Positions 23,705-35,319 of a stretch of 64,000 nucleotides of DNA are shown piece by piece (positions within the stretch are counted from its first letter, which is position 1; each line of letters starts with the position of its first letter). Position numbers and translations under genes: made by a program. Origin of the DNA: Ceratodon purpureus (lineage: Eukaryota; Streptophyta; Bryopsida; Pseudoditrichales; Ditrichaceae). The notes beneath the pieces are model-generated. The model was not told the DNA's origin. It worked only from the letters and a program-made list of their open reading frames with translations, and ran no database searches. The stretch spans positions 108,460,565 through 108,524,564 of the forward strand of contig CM026426.1 of assembly GCA_014871385.1 (NCBI GenBank), read 5' to 3'.

Positions 23705-24319
23705 ATGGCCGGGAGCTCGTCGGTTAGAATGCCTAGTCCGACAGAGTCCTCCCCCCCCCCTGAGACCGCCACGGATGTTTTGCAGTGGCTGCTTGTAACC
23801 CGCGTGATGCACGAGATTAGAGATTTCCGGTATTTACCAGATCACCAGGATATTGTGAGGTCTTTGTTGAATACTTCTCGTGATTTCCAGTGGACGCCCA
23901 TTATGCAGGAGCAGTTCACCAACGTCAGCAATGTGTTGAACTACACTTGGGTGCGACGGAGTTTACTCGCAGCCAGAGCTGCAAACTCGGGAGATCAAAC
24001 TGCACACGTCTTGGCTCACGCGCAGAGCGGAACTCCCACGAACTCGCAGACCGGATCACCCACAAGCGCGCATCGCGAGACGGACATCCCCGCTCCAATC
24101 CAACCGGGCATATCTACACAGACCCTCGCCGAAGGTGGCCGAGTCGCACGGCATCGCAGAAGTCGGGAACGGCGGCTTAGTCGCGATTACGAAGGTATCC
24201 CTCTTCCATTTCTTGCTTTTCGCGGATCCACGATGCCCCGGCGCGTCACTCGCGACCAGGGAACGCAGACCAATTTCGTGGATCTTCTGTCGGAGCCGGA
24301 TTGTACGTGTAACTATTAA
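23705..24319 (+). CDS. small Ser/Thr/Arg-rich protein of unit B
   Basis: The frame from ATG at 23705 gives about 204 residues, starting MAGSSSVRMPSPTES. Residues 20-90 are likely helical (DVLQWLLVTRVMHEIRDFRY, FTNVSNVLNYTWVRR). The second half is low complexity with a basic RHRRSRERRLSRDY patch, then RGSTMPRRVTRDQGTQTNF and a Cys-containing end. No family is recognised. It precedes the RING gene, as the small coiled-coil gene does in unit A, but I see no clear sequence similarity between the two small proteins. A C9 run at 23752-23760 lies inside the frame and is prone to length change. Confidence 0.55.
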   Translation: MAGSSSVRMPSPTESSPPPETATDVLQWLLVTRVMHEIRDFRYLPDHQDIVRSLLNTSRDFQWTPIMQEQFTNVSNVLNYTWVRRSLLAARAANSGDQTAHVLAHAQSGTPTNSQTGSPTSAHRETDIPAPIQPGISTQTLAEGGRVARHRRSRERRLSRDYEGIPLPFLAFRGSTMPRRVTRDQGTQTNFVDLLSEPDCTCNY

Positions 24320-25425
24320 TCCATTTGTAAGTGGACACTACGGAGCCATATGAAGTGGAACAGTTAATGGGCTTATCAGAATGGAGCGGGTATCCGCGCA
24401 ATGGAAGGGGTGGACCTGCATTCGAACGAACAATTTTGTTGAAGTATGAATCCGCCTGCGATGCAATGCAACTTCCTTTGAATCCGCCTCTTTTGAGGGT
24501 CTGCTGGAGCTGCGGTGCATAATGAGCTTTGCAGTTTTTAAGCTTCATTTTGAGAACTTTTCTTCACTGTAACTTACGTCTCACAGATCCCTTTTTTGCA
24601 GTTCCTATTTTTGATTTACGGAAAGTGATCCTAGGTTGGATTACTCGGCTTTTCTAATCCTGCACGAACCTTTGCTAGACATGTTGTTACAATCGATTTA
24701 TGTCCCTTTTTACTATGTATAGAACAGTGCTCTGGCAACGTCCAATAAAGTCCCAATTTTGTAAGATTCTCGTCCAATGGAGTTGGCGGCGTGCATTAAA
24801 TCTCGGATCATTCATTGTCGTGATATGGACTCCGCGTTGCGTTATGGAATTCTGGCTCTGACGGCTGTCATGTGCCTGCCTTACCCCTAATTAGTTTTTG
24901 CGTATGTTGTGTATCCTCTCCATGTACGATACTGGTGTTCTAGCCAAGGCAATGCGTGAAAGACTCTTGCATGCGCGCTTGTAATCTATATTTTGCAATG
25001 GAATTCCTTTGCGTCAAAAAGTAGAAAAAACTCTTGCATGCAACCTCCACCTGTATGGTTCCTTCCTTTTTTTCTTGAACACGATTCTGAATGTGCAACT
25101 GTCCAGTAAGAACTCACTGTAGAGCTGATCATCACAGAGTACTTGTGTAACGATTAATCCAACACCCGGTCGGACACATCCTTGCAATTCGAACTCATCC
25201 TCATCGTGATCCGTAACTATAAACTTGAGGAATACCTCCGAACTGGTGATAGTTTTGTACATGTACAATGCTCCAGTATCCTATCTTCTATGTGAAAAGT
25301 CGTCCGGCGAGGACCTCCATCGGGTCTTTGAGATGAAGTTTTCTCTTTGGCACAAAAACATCCAAGAAAGATAATGAAAAAATAATAAGGAAAACTTTAA
25401 TCGAAAGAAAAACAAGCCGGACCAA
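24320..25425. other. intergenic stretch with one weak minus-strand frame
   Basis: Mostly without coding signal. An 84-codon minus-strand frame at 25014-25268 (contains VTDHDEDEFELQGCVRPGVG) sits divergently from the 26036 gene across the same TCCG array, mirroring the 798/1934 pair. It could be a small real gene, but support is thin. Confidence 0.3.
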
Positions 25426-25429
25426 CGCA

Positions 25430-25796
25430 GCGGAACCCTGTCCCGGATGGCGTGATCATTGGGGAGCACCAAAGCTTGGAAGGGCGATACGACGGACGAG
25501 GTCGGACGAGGTCATTCTAGAACGTTCGCGCATGTCCGCGATATAGCGGACTACAATCCGGATTGTAGCGCGGACTGCGGACTGCAAGCCGGACTGACAA
25601 TTCCTAATCGGAATGCGGATCAGTAGTCGGACTAGAAGTCAGATTCCTCGTCCGAACCGCCCTTGAACGGAAAGGGAACGTTGTGCACTTGACAGGGAGC
25701 GCGGGATGTGGAAGGGAGCGAGTAATGCGAAGGGGCAAGAGCAGGATGGGCATTGGGTCGGGCGGGTGCGGAACGGAGAGGCAGACTCGTATAAAT
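25430..25796 (+). promoter_or_regulatory. TCCG array and TATA box of the unit B RING gene
   Basis: Repeated GGACGAGGTCGGACGAGGTC, GCGGACTGCGGACTG and CCGGACTG words (25480-25640), then TATAAAT at 25790-25796. Downstream lies a probable 5'-UTR exon ending at the donor ATTCTGTAAGTAC (about 25925) with an acceptor GGAACCCAG near 26001. Confidence 0.6.
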
Positions 25797-26035
25797 GCAA
25801 GTTCGGACGCACATTCGTTCTCCACACTTCTCAACTTTTACGCCCAGACCGCTTGCCTCTCTCTGAGTGTGCGGGCGCGCGGGGTGCGGGGTGAGCGTGG
25901 GGTCCTTGTACGACCTTAATATTCTGTAAGTACTAAATTGACCCTATTCGTGTGCTCTGTCACATTATATACTTAATGTTAATTTTTTCCCCGGAACCCA
26001 GCATATGCGAAGTGTCCGTTTAGGGTTTAAGAGGA

Positions 26036-29000
26036 ATGGTATCAGGAGCTAACCAAGATACTGCGAGCAGGTCCGAAGTTCACAGCACGAGGATGTCCAC
26101 CGGCGGATCGGGCACTTTCTCTAGAAGGAGGACGAGCAGACCAGGCGGAGATGAGTCCGCCGGCGGATCGCAGTCCGCCAGTGGTTCCGGGAAGAGAGCC
26201 CGCAAAGAACTGGATTTGCAGCTGGACGTTTTCCACAATCGAGCGATACTGGCTGGTAATGGCTGGGAGGAAGTGCTTGAGCCTTGGGACGCTGCGACGG
26301 CTATGCATTTTGTCGTCTTTCCTCATTTCAATCGGCTTTGGCCAGATAGTTCACACGCACAACACTGTAAGTCGAAGAACGCGAAATATGCATCCTTGAC
26401 AGACGTGGACGTGAAGTGGAGATTCCTCTGCATTCTTCGGGCAATTTCCAATGAATTGAAGTGGCCCAAGAACGAGATCTCGAAGGCGATTCTTTCCTTG
26501 ATGTATGCCGAGCATGTGTTGAAGAAGAAGGTCGATTGGTCTACCTTAAAGACTCCAGGCTCCTCTTTCGGAGGTCTTGGAGAGAAATTGACAGCGAAGA
26601 AGCCGGCGCACATATCTTATATAGATGTGCCCGAATGATTCAAGCGCAATCCTTCCCTCGTTGAAGATCCAGGGGGTCCGATACCGACAGATAGGGAACC
26701 GTCGAAGGCCGGGAGACCACGGCAACGCACAATACAGAATGCGACGTACGAGGATCAGATGGCTGGCATGCTCGGATCCGATTGGCAGGGAAGTGGGTCG
26801 GACCCCATCATTGGCGGGAGTGCGGGAGAAGGGTCGGGCGCGGCGACTGCATCCCATGCGAGGGACGGGGGGAACGATCGGACGGGATCGGCATGGGGAC
26901 CATCCGAGGCAGGTGAGGAGAGTTCCAGGCCAGATGTGGCTATGGTCGGATTGGAAGAAGTCGTCAACGCGACAGTAGCCTCCTTTTCTGGAGGTGACAT
27001 AGACCTTGACATGGCACACGATGGGATCGGGAATGCGGACCCGGGTTTAGGTAGGTCGGACGAGGGTTTGGGTGCGTCGGACGAGGGTTTAGGTGGGTCG
27101 GACCACAGATTCGATGGGAGAATCGCTCCGACAACCTCACGGGATTGGCGGATGCCCGGCTCGGAACACGGGTTATTCGGATGAGGTGCGACAACTAGCA
27201 CTGCCCATCACGATCCTCCTCAGCCGAGAGGTGCAGCAAATGTTGTATTGGGAGCAGACCTGGTAATGCGGCGACTGCTAGAGGAAGTTTTTGCCAAACA
27301 CGACGGGGACGTTCGCGAGTTAAAAGCAACAATAGGTGGTTTGGAACTGAAGATAGAGGCTCTTCGCGTGTCCGACAACGGGGACCAGATCGCAGGAACG
27401 CCGGACACAGAGTTGATGCGAGAAAGGGAAGAGGCGTTGAGATCCGCTGAGAGAGCAGAGGCACGGGCTAATGCATGGGAAAAGGATATGAAAGCCTCTA
27501 TGTACGCAGCGAAATCGGCCGAGGACCTGACCACGCAGTTCAATGGCCAACACACGGATGCTGAGGAACGCATTCTGGCGTTGGAAAGGGAATCGAGGGA
27601 GATGAGCGTCCGACTCGAAGATGCGGAAAAGCGAGCAACAGCGGCGGAAGCCAGATCCACGGAGCGGGGTATCTGACTAGAGGAATCCAAGATACGTGCG
27701 AAGGCAATGGAAGACGAATGTCGGAGACTGTCTCGCCAACTGGAGGAGGAGAAGAAGAATTCATCGAAGCAAGGAGTGATCATCCTGTCAATGGAGTCCA
27801 AAATGGAAGATCATAAGAAGAAGGCTTCGGACGCAATAGCTTTGGCAAAGAAAACGCAGGAAGAACTAAACGAGCTCCGGGAAGCCGCTACGACGAGCGA
27901 CAACTTGATACGTGCGGAGGCAGAGGCGGAGAAAGAAGCAAACAATGCCAAGGTGGTGGAATTGGAGACAGAGAACCTGCGACTACTAGAGGAGGTAACA
28001 CGGCTTGGGAAGGCCACTAGCGCTGTGAATGAAGGTGGTGCCAACGATGATCCAATCAAGGGCTGGTCCGAGTCATTAATTCAGGAGCAGAAGGCATTAC
28101 TCCTGGGTGTGCTCCAAAAAACGGAGGATATGTACATGATCGCTATCCTTGCATTAGCGGGGCGACTTCAGTACGAGAAAGAATTCGAGGCAATTCAGAA
28201 AGAGTGGACGGAGAATGGACGATTGCGACACTTGCTCCTCACCTCTTATCCGCCTTTACAGACGATGTACCCTCCGGATTGGGAGGAAAGTCCGGGGATG
28301 CGGTCCGGCACGGGCATCATTCAGTGGGAGAATGTTGCTGAGGTGGATCATCAATGGAAGCGGGATCAGCAATGGGGGATGGGCAAGACCAAAGAGCAGC
28401 TGGAGGCGCTGACTTGGCCCGTCCCGCACGAAATGACAAGTGACGGATCCAATTGCATCGTGTGCTTTAATCCTTTTGGCCCGGAGGAATGCTATCAACT
28501 GGGGACGTGCAAACATGGATATCACCCATATTGTTTAATCCCGATGATGATAAGAAGACGTGCGTGTCCAATCTGCTCAGCCCCTGTCCATCCTCGCCTG
28601 TATTTGACATTCGGATTGAGGGATTTCATGCCCAGGGGCTGGGCATACGATCCAAGAGAGTTCGACAAGGACTTCAACCTCGGCGATTTCAAGGATAAAC
28701 CAATGGAGTGGGTCTGGCAACTACACATGTCGCAACTCGAGATGTGGCACCAATTTCAGCCTACGGACTTGCTAAAGAGGCCGAAGACCATTATGCAAGC
28801 GGCCGATTTGTTGTATCCAGGGATGCCTGTCGATGATGGAATCATGCAATACTTTTACCAGATGTGTAAACACTACTACGACCGTGCAAAGGGCCAGTTG
28901 GTCCTACGGGACAATCCAAATCCAGTGAATTCACAAGGATTGCCTGCGACACCTTCCGACGTATTGGCAGGATTTCGGAACTGGAATAGGGATGCTTACA

Positions 29001-29395
29001 GTACGGAGGAGATGGTTTACGAACAGGGTTACCACACGATGCGGCTAGAGATTCTCGCTTTAGAAGAAATGTTATGCAAAATTCTCCCCGCTACCAAGAA
29101 GTGGCTGGATAAGAAAGGACCAAGGCCCAAGCCAACGGTTCCCGTATGTCGTCAACGGGTGTTATCGAGTGGTGCTTTGACTTCAGGAACTTCAGGGGCC
29201 ACACCAAGGAGCGCGACACCGCCGGGGAATTCCAGGAGGAACGCGTCACGAACCCGTTTGAACCCAAGCCAATCGGCACCTCCCTCCTGCGTCCCGACAC
29301 CGTCAATTCCGCCGTCCCAGGGCCCAACGCAACCTGGCCATGGTAGTGCAGCGTCCGGATCAGGTGATACATTGCAATTAGACGATTCGGAGTGA
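26036..29395 (+). pseudogene. unit B coiled-coil RING-type protein, one frame with three TGA codons
   Basis: A single frame of 1,119 codons. Residues about 60-195 form an N-terminal domain with GNGWEEVLEPWDAAT and LMYAEHVLKKKVDW, shared with the unit A copy. A low-complexity Gly/Ser/Asp stretch follows (GLGRSDEGLGASDEGLGGSD repeats). A long coiled coil spans about 405-680. The RING-like finger (about 806-855) shows CIVCFNPFGPEE, CKHGYHPYCL and CPICSAPVH, followed by YLTFGLRDFM. The tail is Pro/Ser/Thr-rich. The frame is broken only by TGA at about 26636, 27182 and 27674, each of which fits a CGA Arg codon changed to TGA. The rest reads through without frameshift, so decay is recent or mutation is methylation-driven. 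Ubiquitin ligase activity is possible. Confidence 0.8.
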
Positions 29396-29564
29396 GATAA
29401 ACTCCTAGAACTGTATAGAGTGATAACCATGAACAATGTTTTATTTTGTTTCATAAGTATAGTAACCATTGCATAAAGATAACTTCATTCGGCTTTTTCC
29501 TTTCCCGAAGACTCACCTAGAGTCACGAACGTGTAGGACTGGATATATGCCATCTGAGCAGTAT

Positions 29565-29935
29565 CATCCCTTCAGTCCGCGCATGCGTCCGAGTCCGAGT
29601 CCGCGCATGCGTCCGAGTCTGAGTCCGCCCATGCGTCCGAGTTTGAGTCCGCCCATGCGTCCAAGTACGCGTGGTGCAATCACCGATCGACCCGTCCGCT
29701 CGCATCATAAGATCGTGAGCCCACGCGGACATAGCAATCCCCCCATCCGACGACCCGCCTCGTCCGCATTCACAGTCCGCCAAGTCCGACTGTGCGATCC
29801 GACCAACCCGCTAACCCTAATTAGCTCACAGGCCTAGATCCTACGTCTGCCACCCGACCGATCCCTTCCAACGGTGATCGCCAAGCAATCAGTTATCGTC
29901 CCAAATCAATGATCTTCCTCGTCTCCTATATAAAG
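29565..29935 (+). promoter_or_regulatory. TCCG array and TATA box of the unit B kinase gene
   Basis: A tandem array of CATGCGTCCGAGT-type units of 18-24 bp (29575-29665), scattered TCCGCC/TCCGAC words to 29815, then TATATAAAG at 29927-29935. The probable first exon follows, with an acceptor CTTTTCCAG ending at 30159. Confidence 0.65.
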
Positions 29936-30165
29936 GTGTCTCTTTATTTTCCGCTCACTTTTCCATCCTCTCTAGGCCTCTCGTTGGGATCCGAGACTCT
30001 GTTGCGTCCGTCGGGACAGCGGCACTACGCGGGTCCGGAGAGTCAGTAGAGCACGGGACTGATTTCAGAGACGAACTCTTGCTCTTTTATATCAGGCTTC
30101 TGAACTGACTCGCTTACCCAAGAACCAATTGCTGATTTTTGTGTTTTCTTCTTTTCCAGGGTACC

Positions 30166-32100
30166 ATGGCAAACAAAAGTGGACGCATACACCAAGAATG
30201 GCGCTCCGACGGGAGCCCCACCGGAGCACTCGAGGTGGGCGGGGGGCGTGGCGGAGAGAGAACCAAGTTTAATTAGGAATTCACCCCGATGGAAAACCTC
30301 GGAGGAGGCCACTTGCAGAGAGCGCGGGGAACGCGGGGTGGCCATGGTTCCCAGAGTCACGGCTCTCGTGCAACCCATGGATCTGGGGGGCGACACGGGG
30401 CGATAGGGAGCCATGCGGCGGAAAACATCGGCAGCCAGGGCACTAGGTCTGGTCCAGCGAGCTCGAGAAGTTCTAGCGGAGTACAAGCACCCGCCATGGA
30501 AATCGTCCCGCCACCTAAACCACTACCTAGGGTATTGTGGACATCGACACCGTCCGACCTGTGTCCGCCGTCTACTGAAGAGCGTAGGGGAACTAAGCGG
30601 GCAGGAGGGTCGCAAGGAACGAAGTCTAGATGGACCGCGTCCGGTTCTGAGGTTAGGAAGCACAAGCATCGGATGAAGGTAGCCGCGTGTGACCAACATT
30701 CCACGGAGGCTAGGCTTTGCTGTAGAAAGATAATCCTGGAATGGTTTGCAAGCCAGGTTATGCCATACTTGGAGAGTACATTCTTGAATGATGGTCCGGC
30801 GGGACTCGAGAAAGGTTCAAATGCTCTGAGGCTACTACTGCAGGAGGGCATGGCGGGGGATGAGTTCCAGGAGGATAGAGGGAAGAGCAATTGGGGACAG
30901 TGGATCGAGGAAAAGGTGCAGGAGGCATTGTTCAATTCAACAGTGCCATTTAACATGTTGTATGGACCTGGTTTGGGATGTAGTGGGGGAAACTCCGAGC
31001 TCCTACAGAAGCTGGAGAATTGGAAAAGAGGCGCTATCCTCGCAAAGGGGAAGAGAAGGACTACACTGTCGAAGTTTGTCGGGAGAGCTCTGGCCAACGA
31101 CATCGCTTCTCGGGACAGAAACGGTCTGAAGTGGCTACCGAAGGGTTCTTACGCCATCCCCGTAGACAAAAATAGTTTTCAGGGTTCGTTTGGAATCGTG
31201 CGAAGGGTTCGAATTGCAGAGGCATGTTTCATCCCGGAGTGGCTTCATTTTGCAAAGAAGACCATGAAGGTGACTGACTTCAAGACAAGTCGCGATCAAC
31301 GCTCTATCGAGGCAATGTCATGTCCAGTTGATCACCCTGGTGTGATTAAGCTGCAATACCTAAACCGGAAGACGCTAGAGTCGTACTCACTATGGTGGAA
31401 CGGAGGCTCGTTGAAGAACATGCGTGCGTTCGATTTGAAATTTGGGGAAACCCATGAAATGGAACTCCTCAAAGACTCAGGTATGGACTTCGAGGCCCGG
31501 AAGAAGCTGGTCGTTTACCGAAAAAATCGAGCACACTTGGCCTGGGCTCTCATGTGCATTGTGGATGTGGTACACGGCAAGGAAGTGCTACACTGCGACC
31601 TACACCCTAACAATGTCATGCTCCACTTTCCAACAGACCGCGACGGAGCTATTTTCATAGGTATATGTGACTGGGGAATGGCTTCTTTTATGCTCGAATC
31701 GGCCCCTTCGTGCTACAGAGTACAGAGCGAAGACGCGATAAAGAAGCACATGGAAATGTACAGTTGTGCCGCTCCGGAGTTGTTCCATGTGCATGGCTCT
31801 AGAGGCTCATCCCAATCCCCACGTCGCATGGCAAAGCAACACCCTCACACGTACAAATCAGAGTCCTATAGCATTGGAGTACTCGCAAGGCAGATTTACA
31901 ACTCCGACTCAACATCGGTTCTATTTCAGCAGAACCGCGATCCTAACGGGGTTAAGATGCGCTTTGAGCAGGGTTTAGACGAAATGACCCAGATCAACCC
32001 GGCTGCTAGACAAACCGTCACACACGTCGTGAGGACGTTGAAGTTACCACCTTACAATCTGCAAACACCGAATATGTGTTTCCGGGACACCCATTCATAA
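30166..32100 (+). pseudogene. unit B protein kinase with DWG in place of DFG
   Basis: The frame from ATG 30166 (MANKSGRIHQEW) runs 644 codons with one TAG near 30275. An internal ATG at 30289 opens a stop-free 603-residue frame, so a shorter protein may still be made. The N-terminal 330 residues are unique to this family (LCCRKIILEWFASQVMPYLE). The kinase domain has GSFGIVRRVRI (about 339), FAKKTMK, HPGVIKLQYL, HCDLHPNNVMLHF (about 476), ICDWGMAS (about 500), CAAPELF and SESYSIGVLAR. Catalytic Asp and Asn are kept. It is homologous to the 5240-6808 gene over its whole length. It lies downstream of the RING gene, the same relative order as in unit A. Confidence 0.8.
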
Positions 32101-32364
32101 ATTACATGTGAGTATGCAAAACTCCTTAGAAACATTTTGTCCAACGCGCAGGTACCGCTTCTTAGTGGTCTGACAATTTGAATATAACTATATCATTCTG
32201 AACACCAGGGTCCGACTTTGCATTCGTCCAGGTTAGGCGCATAGGAGGTCATGTACCGACTCTGAAGAGATCAATTTGTAAATAGAGTTTGTTTGTCACA
32301 TTCCTGACCCCGAAGCCATGATAGAGTGATTGTAATTCCACAATATTGTGACCAGAGCCCTAAA
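32101..32364. other. no gene seen
   Basis: 3' flank of the kinase gene. No coding signal. Confidence 0.35.
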
Positions 32365-32730
32365 CACCCAACGTTTATTCCACGCCGGACCCTCTCAAAA
32401 TGGTCCGGCAACGCGGACCACCCCCTTGCCCACTGCACCCGCAGATGGTGCCCGTTCACCTCGAATCCGTGCGATCCGACACCCTCCCGCAGTGACCAGT
32501 GTCCGACATCTAGTCCGCCCACTCCGCGTACTCATTGTGCTCGCTTTCCATTCCGTCTTACTTGCGTCCGAATCATGCCCGCTTACCTATCCGCCCCAGC
32601 CGCGTCCGCATATCATTGCCATCCGACTCTAAACCCCGATCCGCATCCGCCTGTCCGGCCTCAATCGTCCGCTACATTAAACCACATCCATCTTCAAACC
32701 TGGCGACGAAGAATGTCGGAAAGACTGGAG
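32365..32730. repeat. TCCG-type array
   Basis: GTCCGGC, GCGGACC, GTCCGAC, TCCGCCC words. It lies between the kinase and the gene at 33274 and could be the promoter region of the latter, although no TATA box is obvious and the distance is about 540 bp. Confidence 0.45.
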
Positions 32731-33273
32731 GACTGGCCGAGAAATACGGTTAGTGTCCCGTGCTTAGGCAGAGACAATGTCACAAATCCTCTTCAACAAC
32801 GTGAAATTCAAACTGTGACCAACTCATGAACGAAAATTCCCAATAGAACTTACGAACACGAGAGTTGATCGGTGTGACACTTCAGTAGAATTACAAGGTG
32901 CATAGATTTTTTTGAATGCAATGAATTTCGTGTTGATCCATCTATTAAACCATCTATTACCACACAGCCTACAGGACATTTGAAACACCATATTCATGTT
33001 GCAATGATGGAGCCTACTTGGATACAGTGAGTGTAGAAGGAGGAGTACGAAGATATGAAGTCCTGAAGGATATGTTGTCAAGTCACAGTCGCCAATCCGA
33101 ACTCAACCCCTCAAATCACCATAATGAGATGACCACCTTGGCATTAAATATGGCGGCTGCCTGTAGGGGTAGCCATGGCCAAGGCAGTTTCATTCAATCC
33201 ACGCCATCGCTGAGAGTTTTGATTGGAGTCGCCATTGCATTCTGGTTCCAATTTGTAGTTCGCTGGTCTGAGG

Positions 33274-34511
33274 TTGCAAGGGTCCGATCGAAGAGGAGGG
33301 ATATACCTCTTGCGAGTGAGAGGGGTCAGAATGGGAGAAGTTGGGAAGGAGAATTACTTTCACGTGAAGGTTGGGTTGCCAAATGCAGGTTTGGACCCCG
33401 CCTTCGACTGCAACCATGTCAGCAATGAGGAGCTAAGGTCCATATTCGGAGAGAGGGTTCCTGGGAAGGGATATCTCTTCGACGGAGCGAAATCAGGAAA
33501 GGTCAAGGCGAGAGTGTTGGAGCTGTACCCAGCGATCTCTCAAATTCCCGAGCTTCCTGCTGGTTTGTTCCTCCCGGAGAGCTTCGCGAGAGCGATCTTT
33601 TCGGAGGTTTTCCATCGCTACCCAATGAACTGGGCAAAGTATGCGGAGGATCGCTGGAGGGGTAAGAAAATCAAGAGCGGAGACGAACTCAAAGTCCTGT
33701 TTCGCACCCCTGACCGGAATGCCACCTATATTGAAATCTTCTCCAGGGGCCTGGAAGCCGTAATTGCGGACGCTAAGAAGGACTTCGAGACGGCCGTGGC
33801 AGCCCATAGTGTTGCACACGAACGGGCTGCGCTTCAGAGGCAGACGGCCAAGCCACTGCTCACGGATATGGACAGGTACAAGCTTCAGATCAAGCTGAGG
33901 TGCATTGAGGAGACTATAGACTCTTCGGAGGCGAAACTGCAGAAGTGGGGGGCGATGAAGTCCGTCGTCGAAGGCTCTGCTGATGAAACATTCCTGAGGT
34001 TCTTCGAGGACAAAATCCACGGCGAAGAGCAGAGAATCTTGGAGGCTGGGGAGGAAGTGCAACGTATGAAGGAGGATTTAACTGAAACGTTGGAGAGGGA
34101 TCTCGCGGTGGCCATCGAGGATGAGAAACGCCTGTCTTCTGCAAAGCAGGATGCAAAGGACAAGGTGAAGGGCTTGAAAGAAAATCTCCGCTTGCTTCAG
34201 ATATGGTCGTCTACATCAATGTTCCGTGCCCCCAGTCCTCAAATCGCAGCGCTCACTCAGAACATCGACTCAATTACCCTTACAGTGCAAGGTTGCTCCC
34301 TTTGAAACCAAGGGTTTCCGGCAATGGACTCGTGACTGCGTCGTGCGCTTGCCCATACCACCCGTGGTGCGCTGCAGTGCAGACTTCGCTTGGTCAGAAC
34401 TGCGCAAGATGCGGGGAGCATTTCGCAGAGAACTGGTTGAACAGCTTCGGCTTTTTCAAGTGCGAAGGTACGTCAATGTCGCACATGTGCATTGATTCCC
34501 AGTATTGCTGA
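33274..34511 (+). pseudogene. unit B third protein: coiled coil plus truncated RING-like finger
   Basis: A 343-codon frame from 33274; the first likely Met is MGEVGKENYFHVKVGLP. It contains LPAGLFLPESFARAIFSEVF, MNWAKYAEDRWRGKK and a long charged coiled coil (QRILEAGEEVQRMKEDLTET). In another frame (34290-34460) the sequence gives SCACPYHPWCAAV, CARCGEHF and WLNSFGFF. These line up with CKHGYHPYCLIPM, CPICSAPVH and YLTFGLRDF of the RING protein at 26036. A frame change near 34250-34300, or an unseen intron, separates the two parts. It is either a diverged third RING paralogue or an independent gene that shares the half-finger. Confidence 0.5.
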
Positions 34512-35319
34512 ATCCGTTATGGAACCGAATATAACATACTTCCGACTTATGCGTCTGTATCTTGCATCTGATAAGCAATTTTTTATTGAAATTCGTTTTT
34601 GACATGATACTGTGCATTAGAGTGTCCAGTGCGCTGGTCCGGAACTGATATCTCAGTTTTGCTACAACAGCGCGAGTGGGGATTGGCAGTGCGCCGGATA
34701 CCGGAGAGGGAGAAAAGAGGCGCAAGCATTTGAACTCGGACATTGGAGGGTGGAATTATGCGCGCAAGGACAAGTGGACCTCTACATGCCGCCGGAAATC
34801 AAAATAGTGTTTTACACCTCCGATTTCTTGGAAGACTGCGACTGTATCTCAGCGACGGAATGGATTGCATTGTGACTATGCAGTGAATTTTTGTACAATA
34901 GCTTAGACAATTTACCTTTTTTAAACTCCCAGCTGTGTACCTGAACCAGGAAAATTTTGATCACAGACTATTTGTAAGGAATTTTCGGACCTATACTCGT
35001 TTGATAACTAAGCTACTATCACGAAATTCCTGTTTTTTATAAGGAACTTTTTATAAGGAACTTTTATAAGCTATACTCTTTCACTGACTAAATTTCTACT
35101 AAGGCAGCCATGTTTTAATGGATACAGGTCGATTACAATATATAATCTGATGGAATTCAATGTCGGTTTGAGAAGTAGTTGGTCAGTGTGTCACTTCAGT
35201 AGTGTCGGATGGTTTGAATTTCATATTTGCTCGTTAACCAGTTGAACTGTGTGAAAATTGAAGCCAATATGTTCCCAATACCCCACTGCATCGCAGACCA
35301 CCCTGTATGTGTTCGTTCA
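34512..35319. other. no gene seen
   Basis: AT-rich. It contains small local repeats such as TTTTTATAAGGAACTTTTTATAAGG near 35034-35060 but no coding signal. Confidence 0.4.

Noticed and set aside
30357-31103. 248-codon minus-strand frame over the kinase gene
   Set aside because: Antisense shadow of the kinase N-terminal region, with no recognisable domain.
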